DNA from: Plecoglossus altivelis
Taxonomy: Eukaryota; Chordata; Actinopteri; Osmeriformes; Plecoglossidae
NCBI GenBank assembly: GCA_036571765.1
Contig: BROE01000007.1
Location: forward strand, 12,230,918 to 12,294,917
DNA length: 64,000 nt
Reading direction: 5' to 3'
Position 1 is the first letter of the stretch, and the number at the start of each line of letters is the position of its first letter. The notes under the pieces were generated by a model. That model was not told where the DNA came from. It did no database searches and worked only from the letters and a program-made list of their open reading frames with translations. Shown piece after piece: positions 39,447-50,700 of this stretch. A program made the translations under genes and the position numbers.

Positions 39447-42400
39447 GCAGCTTCACTCTCTGGCATGTTTTTGTTGAATAGGAAGAATGTGAAGGGTGTC
39501 TGTTTGAATTGGACACGTTGTAATCTTTAACACAAACAAAGCCTCATCGTAGGCCAAGACTCAAAGGCCAGATGGCCTTGTTTGTTTTGAGCAGTAATGG
39601 TAACCTCAAACGTCTTCTGCCAGCTCTTAGAACCCTGTCAGCCTGTAGGCTCCATTTATTGGTTTTTGATCGAATCGTATTTTCATTTGGCATGATTTTC
39701 GAATCCAAATGGTGACAATCAAACTAAGAATTGCCTATTTCCCCCAGAGTGCTGCTGTCTCCTAATTGTTTGTTGCAGTTGTTTAGAAATGTTTGTTGAC
39801 GGTTCTATTTCCATTGGACTCCACCTCCTGTTGTCCTCACTACATATGGTGGACTCTCCTCTCTCCTCGTGTTTACCTCTTGGCAGGGACTTGCATGCTT
39901 CATTTCAGGTCCCTGACCCTCGGAACGCTACCGTCAATGCTGGAACCCTCGCCTTCCTGGGGGGGGGGGGGGGGTGAGTGCTCTTCTGAACTTCCTCTGC
40001 CCTTGGTAATTGTGTAGCCTCTTGTCAGCCCCAGACTTAGCATCAATGCTAATTCCTCACCAAACTCAACTCGTTAACGGCTGCTGCGCCGCGCACGTTT
40101 GCACTGAGGCTAACTTGGGAGGACGTCTCTCGTCTCGCTTCTGCCCTGATCCCGGCCTTCCCCTCGCTGCTCTCCATTACTCTTTAAGCTCTCTGTAACG
40201 AAATCCTCCTTCTCCTGCAACTGACCACAGACAAGGTTCAATTAGTTAAACTCATAGTCTCCCATTCCATCGCGCCCGGTGCCAAACACCTCTTCTGGTT
40301 CACATTTGTTTTAAGCTATTAGGCCACATGGCCTGATAAGGGAGTGGTCAGAGAAGCACAAACATCCGTCTCCGAATACATCTGTCACACTCCATATGTG
40401 CTGGACTTGAAGTATGAAACAATATCCGTTCCTGGACGCCATTGATGTTAGGGAGCACAGGGGTGAAGTTGATGAGCTGGAGTGGAATCTCAGGTTCATG
40501 TTATCCTTGACAACGGTCTGAATCCTGTATTGCATTAGCAATGTTCTTTGCCCGATAAACACGTAACCCCTTATTTAAAAAAAAATGCTTTGGAACGCAT
40601 TGAAGGTTGTTAAGCAATTGTGTTCCGGCAGACAAACAGGAAACGTAATTTGTTAAAGATTGTTTTCAGGGAGCATTGGTGTCTGGCATAGACCTAATAT
40701 TCATTGGTGCCTTGAGGCTTGTTAAATGAAATATGGTCAGTGCTGTGTTAAACTTCCGGCTTGTTTAGTCTTGCTCTGCGGTAAGGCTTACTGTGCTTCT
40801 GGTTTCATCATGGGTCTAAGCCGTCTTTTAACATAAGCAAAATGAAATGCTAGTTTCCAAGTTTTCGGATTAGTTTTAAGCAACGTTCAGCGAAAATATA
40901 TTCTACGAAATTCCAATTATTTTGAGCCAAGTTCAAGAACAGAATAGAATATTTTTGAGAGAATGTTTTGTTTGGAGTTAATGGATTGTAAGCATCGAAC
41001 GAGCTGGGTGCTAAAACGAAAATGCAATACTTGCAAGGTCCATTCCAGCTTTTACTTCAATTTAGGGAGCTGGTGGTGTGAGCTTGGTGTCTAGTTGACT
41101 TGCTGTAAAGGTTCACATGCTACAACTGTCTCACCAGCTTCATTTCTGTTTTGGTTGTCATCATGCTAGCTGACTGATTGCTAAAAGGAAAACACTGGCA
41201 CACAGACATGACTATCACTTCAGCATCTTTATAGTGATATACGATCTATTTCATTTGCCTTTTTCATTCTTGTCTGGCAAGACTTCAGTGGGATCTGTGT
41301 TGACAGTGAATACAATCGTTCAACCGAGTGCCATTTCTGAAGCACTTTCTGGCACAAGTTAAACAACAGTGCAGCGCACTGTTGAAACTGGATATTTTAC
41401 TATTCCATTATAATGACATCAAAGTGGAGGCCGGGTCTGAAGCACGCAGTGTCTTGAGTTTTACTTGCATCTTCTTCTCTAGTCAGCAGATGTAAACGTG
41501 CAGAGGCGGCGCAATGTCGAACGGTCTTAACTGATTAGTACGGCCTGTTGTGCGCCCAAGTCAAGAAAGCCCTCGCGTTTGGGAACGTAGAGATCAGTTT
41601 AAGAAACGGAGGTTTGAAAGGTGAACTAAACAGAGTGTAGAGTGCTTCTTAAAATGTATCCTGCACGTTTTATATGTGTACTGTAGATATCAGCTTTTTC
41701 TCAACATTGTGACATGGGAACCGGTCATCGTTTATAGGGCTTATAAAACTCTGTCAGTTCTATAAATATTCTACATGTATGCCATGAGGCAATCAGGAAC
41801 TGTCTATGAACCCTCTAAAGTTGATTTGTGAGTAGCAAATCATTGCCTGTCTCATGCGTGAAGAAAAAATAGGGGCCGTCCCAGTAGAACGTTCGCACCT
41901 GGCGTCAAAAACCTCATCAGCAACCTTCGAATGGCAGTCCAGTGAAGTTACCGTGGTTACCGTAGACATGTTCTATGTTCAGGGGACTGGATAAAGTGTG
42001 ACCTTCTACCTACCTCTGTATTCCCAGGGCCTGCGAAGGTCAGTGTCAGGTCGCTGTGGAGTAATGACCTGCATGAATACTGTAACGCAGGGCAGATGCT
42101 TTGTCTGTATCGATGTATTTAGGTAGTCGCTCATTTACTGCGCTTAAGTATGTGTTCTTGAATTACTGGGAAACGTGTTTCCCACAAACAGCTTGAGTTA
42201 AAACATGGCATGTCTGTTCTCTCTTGGACGTAGCTTGGCATGACATAATGACTGAGTGTTTTGGATGATGTAGTGAAACCGAATATCAGTTGTTGGCCGT
42301 TGGCATTCACTAGTTCTCCGCTGGGGTTTCCGTTTTGTGTTTATGCTTGTGTGCATTTGGTCCCCCTAAGAGATGTAGGTAGTGCAGTATTTGCCAGTCT

Positions 42401-43536
42401 CAACGATAAAAAATAATGTTTGCCGATAAAAACAATCATAAACACCTCATTTATTTTTGTCCATTTCAGAGTCTGGATCATGTAACTCCTCGTTATTTAC
42501 CTCTGAGTAAATAAATGTGGTATTGTAGTTTGGGCTAGATATGACAAATACACAGAGGGCCTTGAGGTAATGTGAGGAAAGACATGTTTTCAGCTCCAAG
42601 TTTTTTTTTCAAGGTCAGAAGCTCAGGTCTTGAGCGAGGCAAGGCAGAGAGAAAGGGGTTGAATGATGGCTATGGCTAACATCCACTCCTGAACAAAGCA
42701 ATGTTGCTCTTGTGACTGAGCCACTAACAACTCATGCGTGAATTTCTATTTTTGTAGAGTCCTCCTTCCTCTCCTTTTATGCACCCAGACAGACATTCCA
42801 AAGAGGTACAAAAACCTCAACTTCCTAATTGCTTCTATTTGCTTTCGTGAGACTCATTGAGAGATATGCTTAGCGTGCAGGTACTGACAGAAAGGAGAGA
42901 AAGACTCTTTCAGAGTCCTCCATTCAGAGAAGAGAGAAGAATGACAACAAGCATGTCTTTCAAATATATCGGCCTTTAGTTTATTCATGTACTGTACCAT
43001 GTACAGTATTTCATTTGGTTTCAAAGTCACTATCATTCTATATGACAATAATGGCTATCTTTTACTACAAAAAAAGTTGAATAAATAATTTAAATGCGTA
43101 AATAAAAATAAATATGCGGTTCATTCTTTGTAACAGTCCTTCTTTGAGTGGGTGTGTTTCTTCCTGCGCTTGGCACCCTGTATTGTGTGGGTGCCGCTCT
43201 AAAAACCACACAGGTACAAAATGTAGACTAAGGCTACATGTGGTAACTCTGCTTGCATGACAAAATCAATTCCAGTTGCTATTTCAAACACACAATTGAA
43301 AGAGAAGCAAACGTTGTCCGTACAGTTTATCAAACCATAACAAGGAAGCAATATGTGTGGAAACAATGGAAGGAATATAATACACGGAAACATTTGAGTA
43401 TTTCTTCATTATGTAAGTATAAGCAACTCCATGGTATGGCTGAGAAAGTAGGCATCGGTCCTTTTAATCCCAACTATAATTTCCTGTCTGCAAAATGTGA
43501 GATTTTAACAGCCAAAACAATTCCGATTTAGATTAT

Positions 43537-43542
43537 TTTATT
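43537..43542 (-). terminator. sost: candidate sost polyadenylation signal (AATAAA)
   Basis: This is the first AATAAA in the sense direction after the sost stop codon, about 1.2 kb downstream. An ATTAAA follows near 43468-43463. A 3' UTR of this order would resemble mammalian SOST. No transcript evidence is available. Confidence 0.35.
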
Positions 43543-44737
43543 CCTATCTTTCCTGTCTGTGCTATTCAGAGAAAGAGGTCAAGCGAATTGAATGCTTCAG
43601 GGTAACATAATGGATTGGGCTATGGGTAAATGACTGCCAATGCTATCTGACAGAAATGTTCCGCCTCAAGGTAACAAACCGGCACAATTGCTGGAGCCTC
43701 CTCCACACATGTGGGCCTTTTTGTGTTATTTCCAACAAACAGGAACTAACCAAGTCGAGAGGAAATGGCTTTTTTATGCTCAAATCCTAAACACAGGAAT
43801 GGGCTCATTTAGTCATTAAGACAAGTCACAGGAATGCCCAGTGCCTCTCTGACCGCAAGGACCCAGGCCATGCAAGTGCTGACACAACTTTTCCACTTCT
43901 CTCTCTCTCTCCCTCTCTCTGCCCCCTCATTTCTCCTCTCGCTCCTGCCCTCTCTCTATCAGGGCCAGTGGGAGAGTGAGGCCTAGCTAGCTAACTGACA
44001 GATGCTGTGGGGCCGCTCCAAACTGGGGAGCGCTGTGGGGGAGAGAGTCCTGGTGAGTGAGCTGCTCCCCAGCCTGTCAGAGGTGCTGGCTGCTCCGGGC
44101 TGGAGGGCAGGGCCTCTCTGGCCTGTCAGCAGCCTGTCTCCAGAGCCTGAGAGCCCCCAGGGTCGACACGTGCTACCCTACACCCAGCCTCGCAGAGATG
44201 GATTACAACTGGCTGGAGCTGAGATACACCTTCCACCTTTAACAAGCACTGCGGCGTGTCCGCCGGGTATTTTCACAGGTGGATTTAGAGCCTTTGGAAC
44301 ACCTCTCACTGGGCTAGAGCGCATTCTGTCAGTGTTAAGAGTCCAACAGGCCCTTCCCAAGACCTTCACGTGAACTGGCGCTGAAAATTCAACTCAAGTC
44401 TTTTGACCAGTCACAGTTTAGCTCGGATTTCTCTGCCTCCATATTTGGTCATGCTAATAAAAAAGTTCTCAAATATCTATTAAACAAAAATGTTTTTAAA
44501 AAAACAAAACAAAAGAATGGGCAGAAAAATTATAGTGCCTGTCTCTTGGTAAACACGCATTTGTTTTCAAATCAGTCCGAGAAAATATTTGACAAATCCC
44601 GTTTTAGTTGAAACGTCTCTGGTTCTCCTGGTTGTCCAGTGAAGGCGTTGTGTTGGAGTGTGTGGAACATGTACTTGTGGGTGATCGTGTGTGCTTTGGT
44701 CTGTCTCTGTCCTTGTGACAGAGGGACTGGGGCATCC

Positions 44738-45156
44738 TCAGTACGAGTTGCCTAGTTGCGTCGGAGTGCTGTTCTCGTTCCGGCTCTTGGCGGCCAACCG
44801 GGAGTGTTTCTTGTTGCGTCGTTGCGGCTTGGGAGTCTCCTTGGCGTCTGATTGGTTGTGATGGCGGCTGTAGCGCTTGCATTTGCAGGAGGTGACCGTG
44901 CGGATTTTGTAAGTCCGGCTGTTGCCGTTGGGACACTGCAGCTGAACCCTCTGAGTCCGGGTGTGGGCGGGGATGCAGCGGTAGTCGGTGGCGCTGCTTC
45001 GCCACCATTTGCCGCGGACGATGGAGTTGGGGAGGAGGTGGGCAGGCATGCATTGGCCCGAGCAGACCAGCTCCCTGACAGGCTTGGCGCTCCGGCAGGA
45101 TCCGTCCGTGATGTAACGTGTGGAACGCAGTTCTCTGCAGCTCAGCTCCGAGGGAC
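44738..45156 (-). CDS. sost: sost (sclerostin) coding exon 2, cystine-knot domain
   Basis: Second and last coding exon, residues 78-216 and stop TGA at 44740-44738. The acceptor is a C-rich tract ending ccccag; joining exon 1 A to GT restores a serine codon (TPTYS, then PSELSCREL). It encodes the DAN-family cystine knot, with eight cysteines at residues 84, 98, 109, 113, 138, 152, 168 and 170. Spacing matches human sclerostin except that the finger before the final CKC is one residue shorter. Loop 2 carries LLPNSIVRGKWW, so the N-x-I motif that docks on the LRP5/6 first propeller is kept. A second sequon (HNQS) and a very basic tail follow, ending in LGNSY, close to the human LENAY. Total length is 216 residues against 213 in human. 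The gene appears intact. Confidence 0.97.
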
Positions 45157-47360
45157 CTGGGGAGGAGGGGGGGGGAAGAGGAGAGCAGGGTTACAGATGA
45201 GGGCTCGCTCCGGAGCAAATGCTTCCCACCAACCTGAGGGGCTTTGGTCTTGAAGCTATTCAGCGACTACAGCTGTGTCTTAGTGGAATAAGTGGTAGTA
45301 TTTGTCCGAACTGTGCTTACATCAGCCTGGTTTTAAGTTTCCACGGAGCACACTGTTAAGTTTTGGTACATATTTCCGAGCTGCAAACTTGCGCTTGAGA
45401 GCGGCTTTAATTCGTATCAAATGTTCCCAGTCCCGTTCAGCCAAGCACACAGCTCTGCAGGGCATTCTGTAACACGCTGAGCGTGTCCGCACACAAGGCC
45501 TCTTCACCCTAAGTATTTACGTACTGTAATAACATGTACCTGTCATGTAGGTTTGATAGATTTATCTTAATATCAATATTTGCACATTTGTTTAAGGCCT
45601 CGCCCCATGAGACTCAACACAGACTTTGATGCATGATTTGATTGGTGCACGGCGATTACATTTGACATGGAATTACAGCTGGTAATAATCAGCTGATGGC
45701 AGAGCCAGACCCGAATGCCATGAAACAGCTCAATCAAACCTAATGGAAATTTAAGTCAGAACAAAAGCTGGTGTACACAAGCATGAGCAAGGACAGGAAG
45801 ACTCGATGCTGCTCTGCTCGCGGCTGGTAATGCAACATTTGACCAGATCGGTCTTCAGCCAAGTTATAGTTTGTTGATGGTTTTCAGAGCATGACTGGTA
45901 ATCCAACGCTTTGCCACGGGGCCTTTTAACAGCCATAAGCATGAGTTATTGTCTCATTTTTACAAGCCGTGTGTATAATGGCAGAGGAAGTGTCGGTTAA
46001 GAAACGATACAGTCAGACAGGGATCCGTTTCCCTCAGTGGCTTTCTTTGCAAAAGGGCGAACAAAGGATTTATGTACGATGACTTCCTTTTTTTTCTGGC
46101 CGAGAGAACCTGATCTTGTGTTATTCTGTGGTCACAGCCGAAAGGCTGTCCTCCCTCGCTTAGAGAGGTGAGCCTGGGGAGGGTGCTGGATAGAAGCCAG
46201 ACAGGGGTCAACATCTCTGCTACGACCTTAACAGAACCATGGGAAGACTCACTGTGTCTCACAAGCAGAGACTGGTGCATCAATAAAGGCTCTAATCACT
46301 CGTCACAAACCAACAGAAGTTGGGGTTTTTTTTGTTGCATCTCAGTGATGCTAAACGGAGTCCTACTCTGCACTGGCAACAATTATACAAATAAATACAA
46401 ATGCATTTGCTATTGTTGGTGACAACAATTACAAGACTTTTGAGAAATATATCCGTCATTTCATATATGAAATTATTTTTGTTTCAAACTCAAATGACTA
46501 TTTCTCCTAAAGCAGTTTCTATAATTGCATCTACTTTGTAGGTAATTATTTAGCCATTATAGCAACACGTGCGTTGTGATATTGTTGGATGGACGTGATC
46601 CAATAATGAAAATACTGAGGGAATATTTCACAGCGCATGTTGAATTTATGGACCAAGGTAGATATATCACTCAAGCATACCGTCCACGCATTATTACAGC
46701 ACAACCTCGGCTAGCCACAGGTGGGAGTCATTGTCAAAAGCAGTGTTGCGTTTAAAAAGCAATTTCCAAATATCCCCTAAGAACTGCCTCTCTTTTTTTT
46801 CTGTTGTAGAGTCATGTTGTTGCAATTAAATTGTTTTTGGCAAAGTCAGACCGTGATTATTTGAATGCGGAGGGAATAGCACAGAGGACCATGTTATCTC
46901 TATTTAAAGTGTATCACCTCAAAGAGCATGAAGGTGAAACCACAAGAATGTGTCTGGAATAGGATGTCCTCGTGATTAGCCTAAAATTTCATTAAAACCA
47001 ATCTGTTCCACAGGTTCAATGATACTGAACTCTAAACATTAGCAGCGAGGGCAGCAGTTAAATGTGTAAAAAAAAAACACTTGGTATTTACTATCCATAT
47101 AACCAATATGCCATAATATACTGATACTGCTTTATTTAATAAGTTCAGCAAATACTTGACACTCTAATGACTGAAGGTTTATGTACACCGAGCGTGTTCG
47201 CGCGCATAATTACACATTGGGTTTCTTTTGCGCCTAGAAAATAAGTTTGTTTCTTTTTCCCAAGCAGTGTCAAAATAGGTTAAACATAATGGGTATGAGC
47301 GACATGTGTTTCAGATGTTGGAAGGAAAGCGCATATGAAAGTGTATGATTTAATACTCAC
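45157..47360 (-). other. sost: sost intron
   Basis: The single intron of sost, about 2.2 kb, with a gtgagt donor and an acceptor preceded by a long pyrimidine tract containing a run of C. It is phase 1. Contents are mostly AT-rich unique sequence in its upstream half and ordinary sequence near exon 2. A short hairpin (ATTGTTG, loop gtga, CAACAAT) lies near 46412-46429. I see no further exon or transposon in it. Confidence 0.9.
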
Positions 47361-47592
47361 TATATGTCGGTGTATTAGACGACGATCTCCTTCCCCCATT
47401 TTTAGCTCTATTCATTGTATTATTGTTAGGTGTCTGTATTGGCTCCTTGACTGTCTGTGTTTCTTCTGTGAATTCTGGTATGTTCTCCGTGGCATCGTTC
47501 TTTAGTACCTTCCATCCTTGCACGGCCGTACAACATCCTTGTAGCAACAGGAGCATGGAGCTGGAGACGAGAAGCGCGAGAGACACCTGCAT
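47361..47592 (-). CDS. sost: sost (sclerostin) coding exon 1
   Basis: First coding exon of sclerostin, a secreted antagonist that binds LRP5/LRP6 and dampens canonical Wnt signalling, best known from osteocytes. The exon encodes residues 1-77 plus the first base of codon 78. The ATG at 47592-47590 opens a typical signal peptide: MQVSLALL, then a leucine-rich core, with likely cleavage around residue 22-26 before QGWKVLKNDATE. This matches the start of mature mammalian sclerostin (QGWQAFKNDATEIIPE). Further on, NNTMNRAKNGG matches the conserved linker and keeps an N-glycosylation sequon. The exon ends ACATATA followed by a gtgagt donor, giving a phase-1 intron. No in-frame ATG lies upstream between the TATA-like box and this ATG, which fixes the start. 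Identification is by recognised family similarity, seen directly in the translation. Confidence 0.96.
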
Positions 47593-47693
47593 CCTTATCT
47601 TTAAGTGTCGACACAGTACAGAGCTGGAAAACGTCGGGAAGATGCGCTCAGGGACAACTGTGCCTGATTCCAACCGTCCAAGAGGCGTTCACT

Positions 47694-47702
47694 CTATTTA
47701 AG
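47694..47702 (-). promoter_or_regulatory. sost: putative TATA-like box of sost
   Basis: On the minus strand CTTAAATA lies about 105 nt upstream of the sost ATG. A start site roughly 30 nt downstream (near 47670) would give a 5' UTR of about 80 nt with no ATG before the sclerostin start. A small CpG-rich stretch (GC repeats near 47797-47828) lies about 130-160 nt further upstream. The element is visible; its function is inferred. Confidence 0.45.
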
Positions 47703-50700
47703 TACCACGGCTTTCAAACCTAACAATTAAAGTGCTTACACCGAGTGGGAGGGGTCCAACATTGCCAAATTCATTGAGAAACTGTTGGGGAGGTGGGCGC
47801 GCGCTTGGAGAGGTGCATCAGCGCGCGGTTTTTGGTAAGGCTGAGAAACAGCATCTCTATGTCGCTGTTTTATCTTGATTCATCTGCTACTTGTCAAAAG
47901 TATGAAAAGTTGTTTTATTTGGATTGTGTTAAAGTCATACTTTCCTTCACCTCAGTTGCTACATTCAAAGGCAAATATTTCTTGTAACCTTTTTTATTTA
48001 GTAAATTCATCAGTACCCACAAATTATGTAAGGAAAACGGAATGCACAGACCAAATCCAAGTAAATAAATCATCAAATGGATTTGCAGCCCAAAGTTAAA
48101 CCTCTCCTGCCTTATACTTTATCTGTAAAGTAATGTCCAATGTTTGGTTTGCATAAAAACTATTTGGACAGAGTGAGTCTTGGCATCCTTGAAATCACAA
48201 CCTTGATTGTGCTGAAAGATTGAGGCTCCTTTTGTACAAACACTGCCCTCTTGAGGGAACACACACAAGCCATCTCTTCTAAGGAAGTTGCAGGATTATA
48301 CCTCTGATCAAACTGACATCCTCTTGCACTGGGAGGAGATCTTTTTTGAGAGACTGGGAGACAGGCACTATGTTTGCTGATTTTATCAAATGGCAAGGAA
48401 TGAAGAATATGTGTTGGGGGGTGGTTGGGGCAGGGTTATCTCTGATCTGGATAGATGTTTGTATCTTGACAACCATTATTGTTATATATTAACGTAGTGT
48501 CATGTTGAGTTAGTCTAGTTTTATCTGAACGCAACATCAGGATTTGAATACATAGAGGAACCCACAAGACTTCTAAACTCAGGTTGTTTTACCCATATAA
48601 TGAAATCATTTGAAGACTATCTGAATAGATATGTGAGACTCCACAGAGCACTTTGCATGGTATTCTTAGGCCCAAATCCACGGAGGATATAATTTAGGTT
48701 CAGGCGGTTTCGAGGACAGCTTTCTCCTTGCTGTCCTCACCAACTCTGCAGTCCTGGGGTCCTGTCAGCGTGCTTGTGCGGAACGGCCACTGTGTCTACC
48801 ACAAGCCTGTCCTGATAACACCCTGCTCTCTCTGCCTGTCAATCAATGTCTGCATAATGACCTCTCTGGACTTCTTTCAGGCTCTCCCAAGGCTCCCAGT
48901 GGTGTTTTATCATGATAACAGACCAGGCCGAAATGACAATCAGATGCTTACCAGATTCTGTGAAGGCTGCCAGCCCTGACAGCGAGACATTCTTTCAGTG
49001 TTGGAGAAAAACAATGTCTGAGCTACATAAACAAAGTATTTTCTCCTCAGGGGGACTGCAATTGGCGAAAGTTAAGTGATTCATCGAATTAAGTTGGCAT
49101 GTGTTTGACCACACAGGTTTGAAATGCATAGTAATCACCTGTGAAATGAACCGTAATTAGAGGGCAGTAAAATAAATAAGATGATATTTGTATGATATGG
49201 TTTGTCCAAATTCAGCAGCGTTTACCTCATGCATTGTTTGAACAACGTCTTTGTCTACAACGGTTAGAGGAGAGAATCACCATACTGCATATATTTGGCA
49301 CCCATTCCTCTTTTCTTGGAGAAGCACGGCTGGCAGAAAGTCTTACTCAGAATATCTATTGTGGGGTCATGTACAGTGTAAACCAGTACTGGTAGTTACA
49401 TTTGTAGAAAACGAAGGCATATGCTTCAGCTTCATGTCATTGACATAACTTTAAAACGTGAACATTAAGCTCAATCTAAAGAAAACAGAATGGGGAAAAT
49501 AGATGAGAAGAGAATAAGGAAAAGGGGGGCAATCTTATCTCCTATAACATGTGTCATGCTGTCAGAATAAGATGGAACCTTCCGTCCCCAAAAAGAGATG
49601 AATGTGTTTGAAGTTTGACTTGGAAACGCTTTGGCATTTTGAATAGGTGTAGTAGCTTGAGAAATGTTTCAACGGGTAACAGCCAAGCTACCAAAGGGAA
49701 TTAAAAGGTTATCAATTCCCGCACGTAGACCTTGGATATGTTTAAAAGTTTGACATCATTCTCCAAGGGTCTGCGTAGTATCATTGTGTATATCTCGCAA
49801 GTTTGCGCACATTTCCAGGACCACTTTTCTTTTCTTTCCAGCAGTGCAGCCACTTGATTTATCAACGGCTCATTTATACACAATTCATTCTAAACCACAT
49901 CTGCACATTGTCACACAATGGAAATGATTTATCAACATACAGTGCAATGTTGCATGGCCACGGTCATAAAGTAACACCCTTCGCAGTATAAGAGTGCATT
50001 TCCATTGCAGGAAAAGCCTCTCTGTTTACTGGCTTCAACCGGACAACACTCAAGCAGAATGTAAACCGAGTGCGTGTGTGTAACTTCAAAGACACGTGAC
50101 AACTAAGACGTGAAGAACAAGGTTAGACTCTCAGCTAGCCGGTGTCTCAACTTGACTTGCTAACACTTTTACTCATATATCTATTTCGTTTTTTCAAACC
50201 TCATCGGGTAAAGCGCTTATACTTTAAACACGATCAAAACTCGGGGCTAATTATGCGTCTCCTACAGCCTCCAAACCTGTTCATCGGATCATTTAAATAA
50301 CCTCCAGAGAGTATTCAGAGAGCACTAAGATCCCCTATACCTTTAGCCTAGACCTCTCCAGACTTGGTACTATACTTGCCATGCAGCTGAACTGTGGGAA
50401 CCTCAGCTGTGGCTTTACTGGGCAGGGTTAACAGACCTCACAGGCCACAGTGAGCCATATGCTAACCAGCCGTGCCTCTCCCCACACCACTTGCTCACGG
50501 CCTGCCGCAGGTGCTATTCTTAGTTGCCTGAGTAATTACCCTGGAAACGATTCACTGCGAAATGTAGAGCTTTCTCAATGGGCTTTACAAGATGCACCTT
50601 TCTTGCATGGTGGTAGGTGGGGAGGGGGACAGAGCAGGCCTGCTTTCTAGACTGATCTGTCACCAAATAACACAACTTAGGAAATTGGGAAAGAGAGCTG

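Larger units (their letters stand above)
16871..43536. other. gene-free region immediately downstream of sost
   Basis: About 27 kb without a supported gene on either strand. In human the equivalent interval holds the SOST distal enhancers, including ECR5. Here it contains dinucleotide repeats, long poly(C)/(G) runs and several unique stretches dense in homeodomain, TCF/LEF or similar motifs, listed separately as candidates. Two stretches (about 17.3-19.1 kb and 40.6-42.8 kb) lack even modest open frames and are AT-rich unique sequence. Confidence 0.7.

Noticed and set aside
1..43000. meox1 homeobox exons expected from human gene order
   Set aside because: No homeodomain-like translation (for example WFQNRR) seen on either strand; probably lies outside the window.
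44002..44373. 123-aa plus-strand open frame antisense to the presumed sost 3' UTR
   Set aside because: No family resemblance, no splice context and biased composition; a chance frame in a GC-richer stretch.
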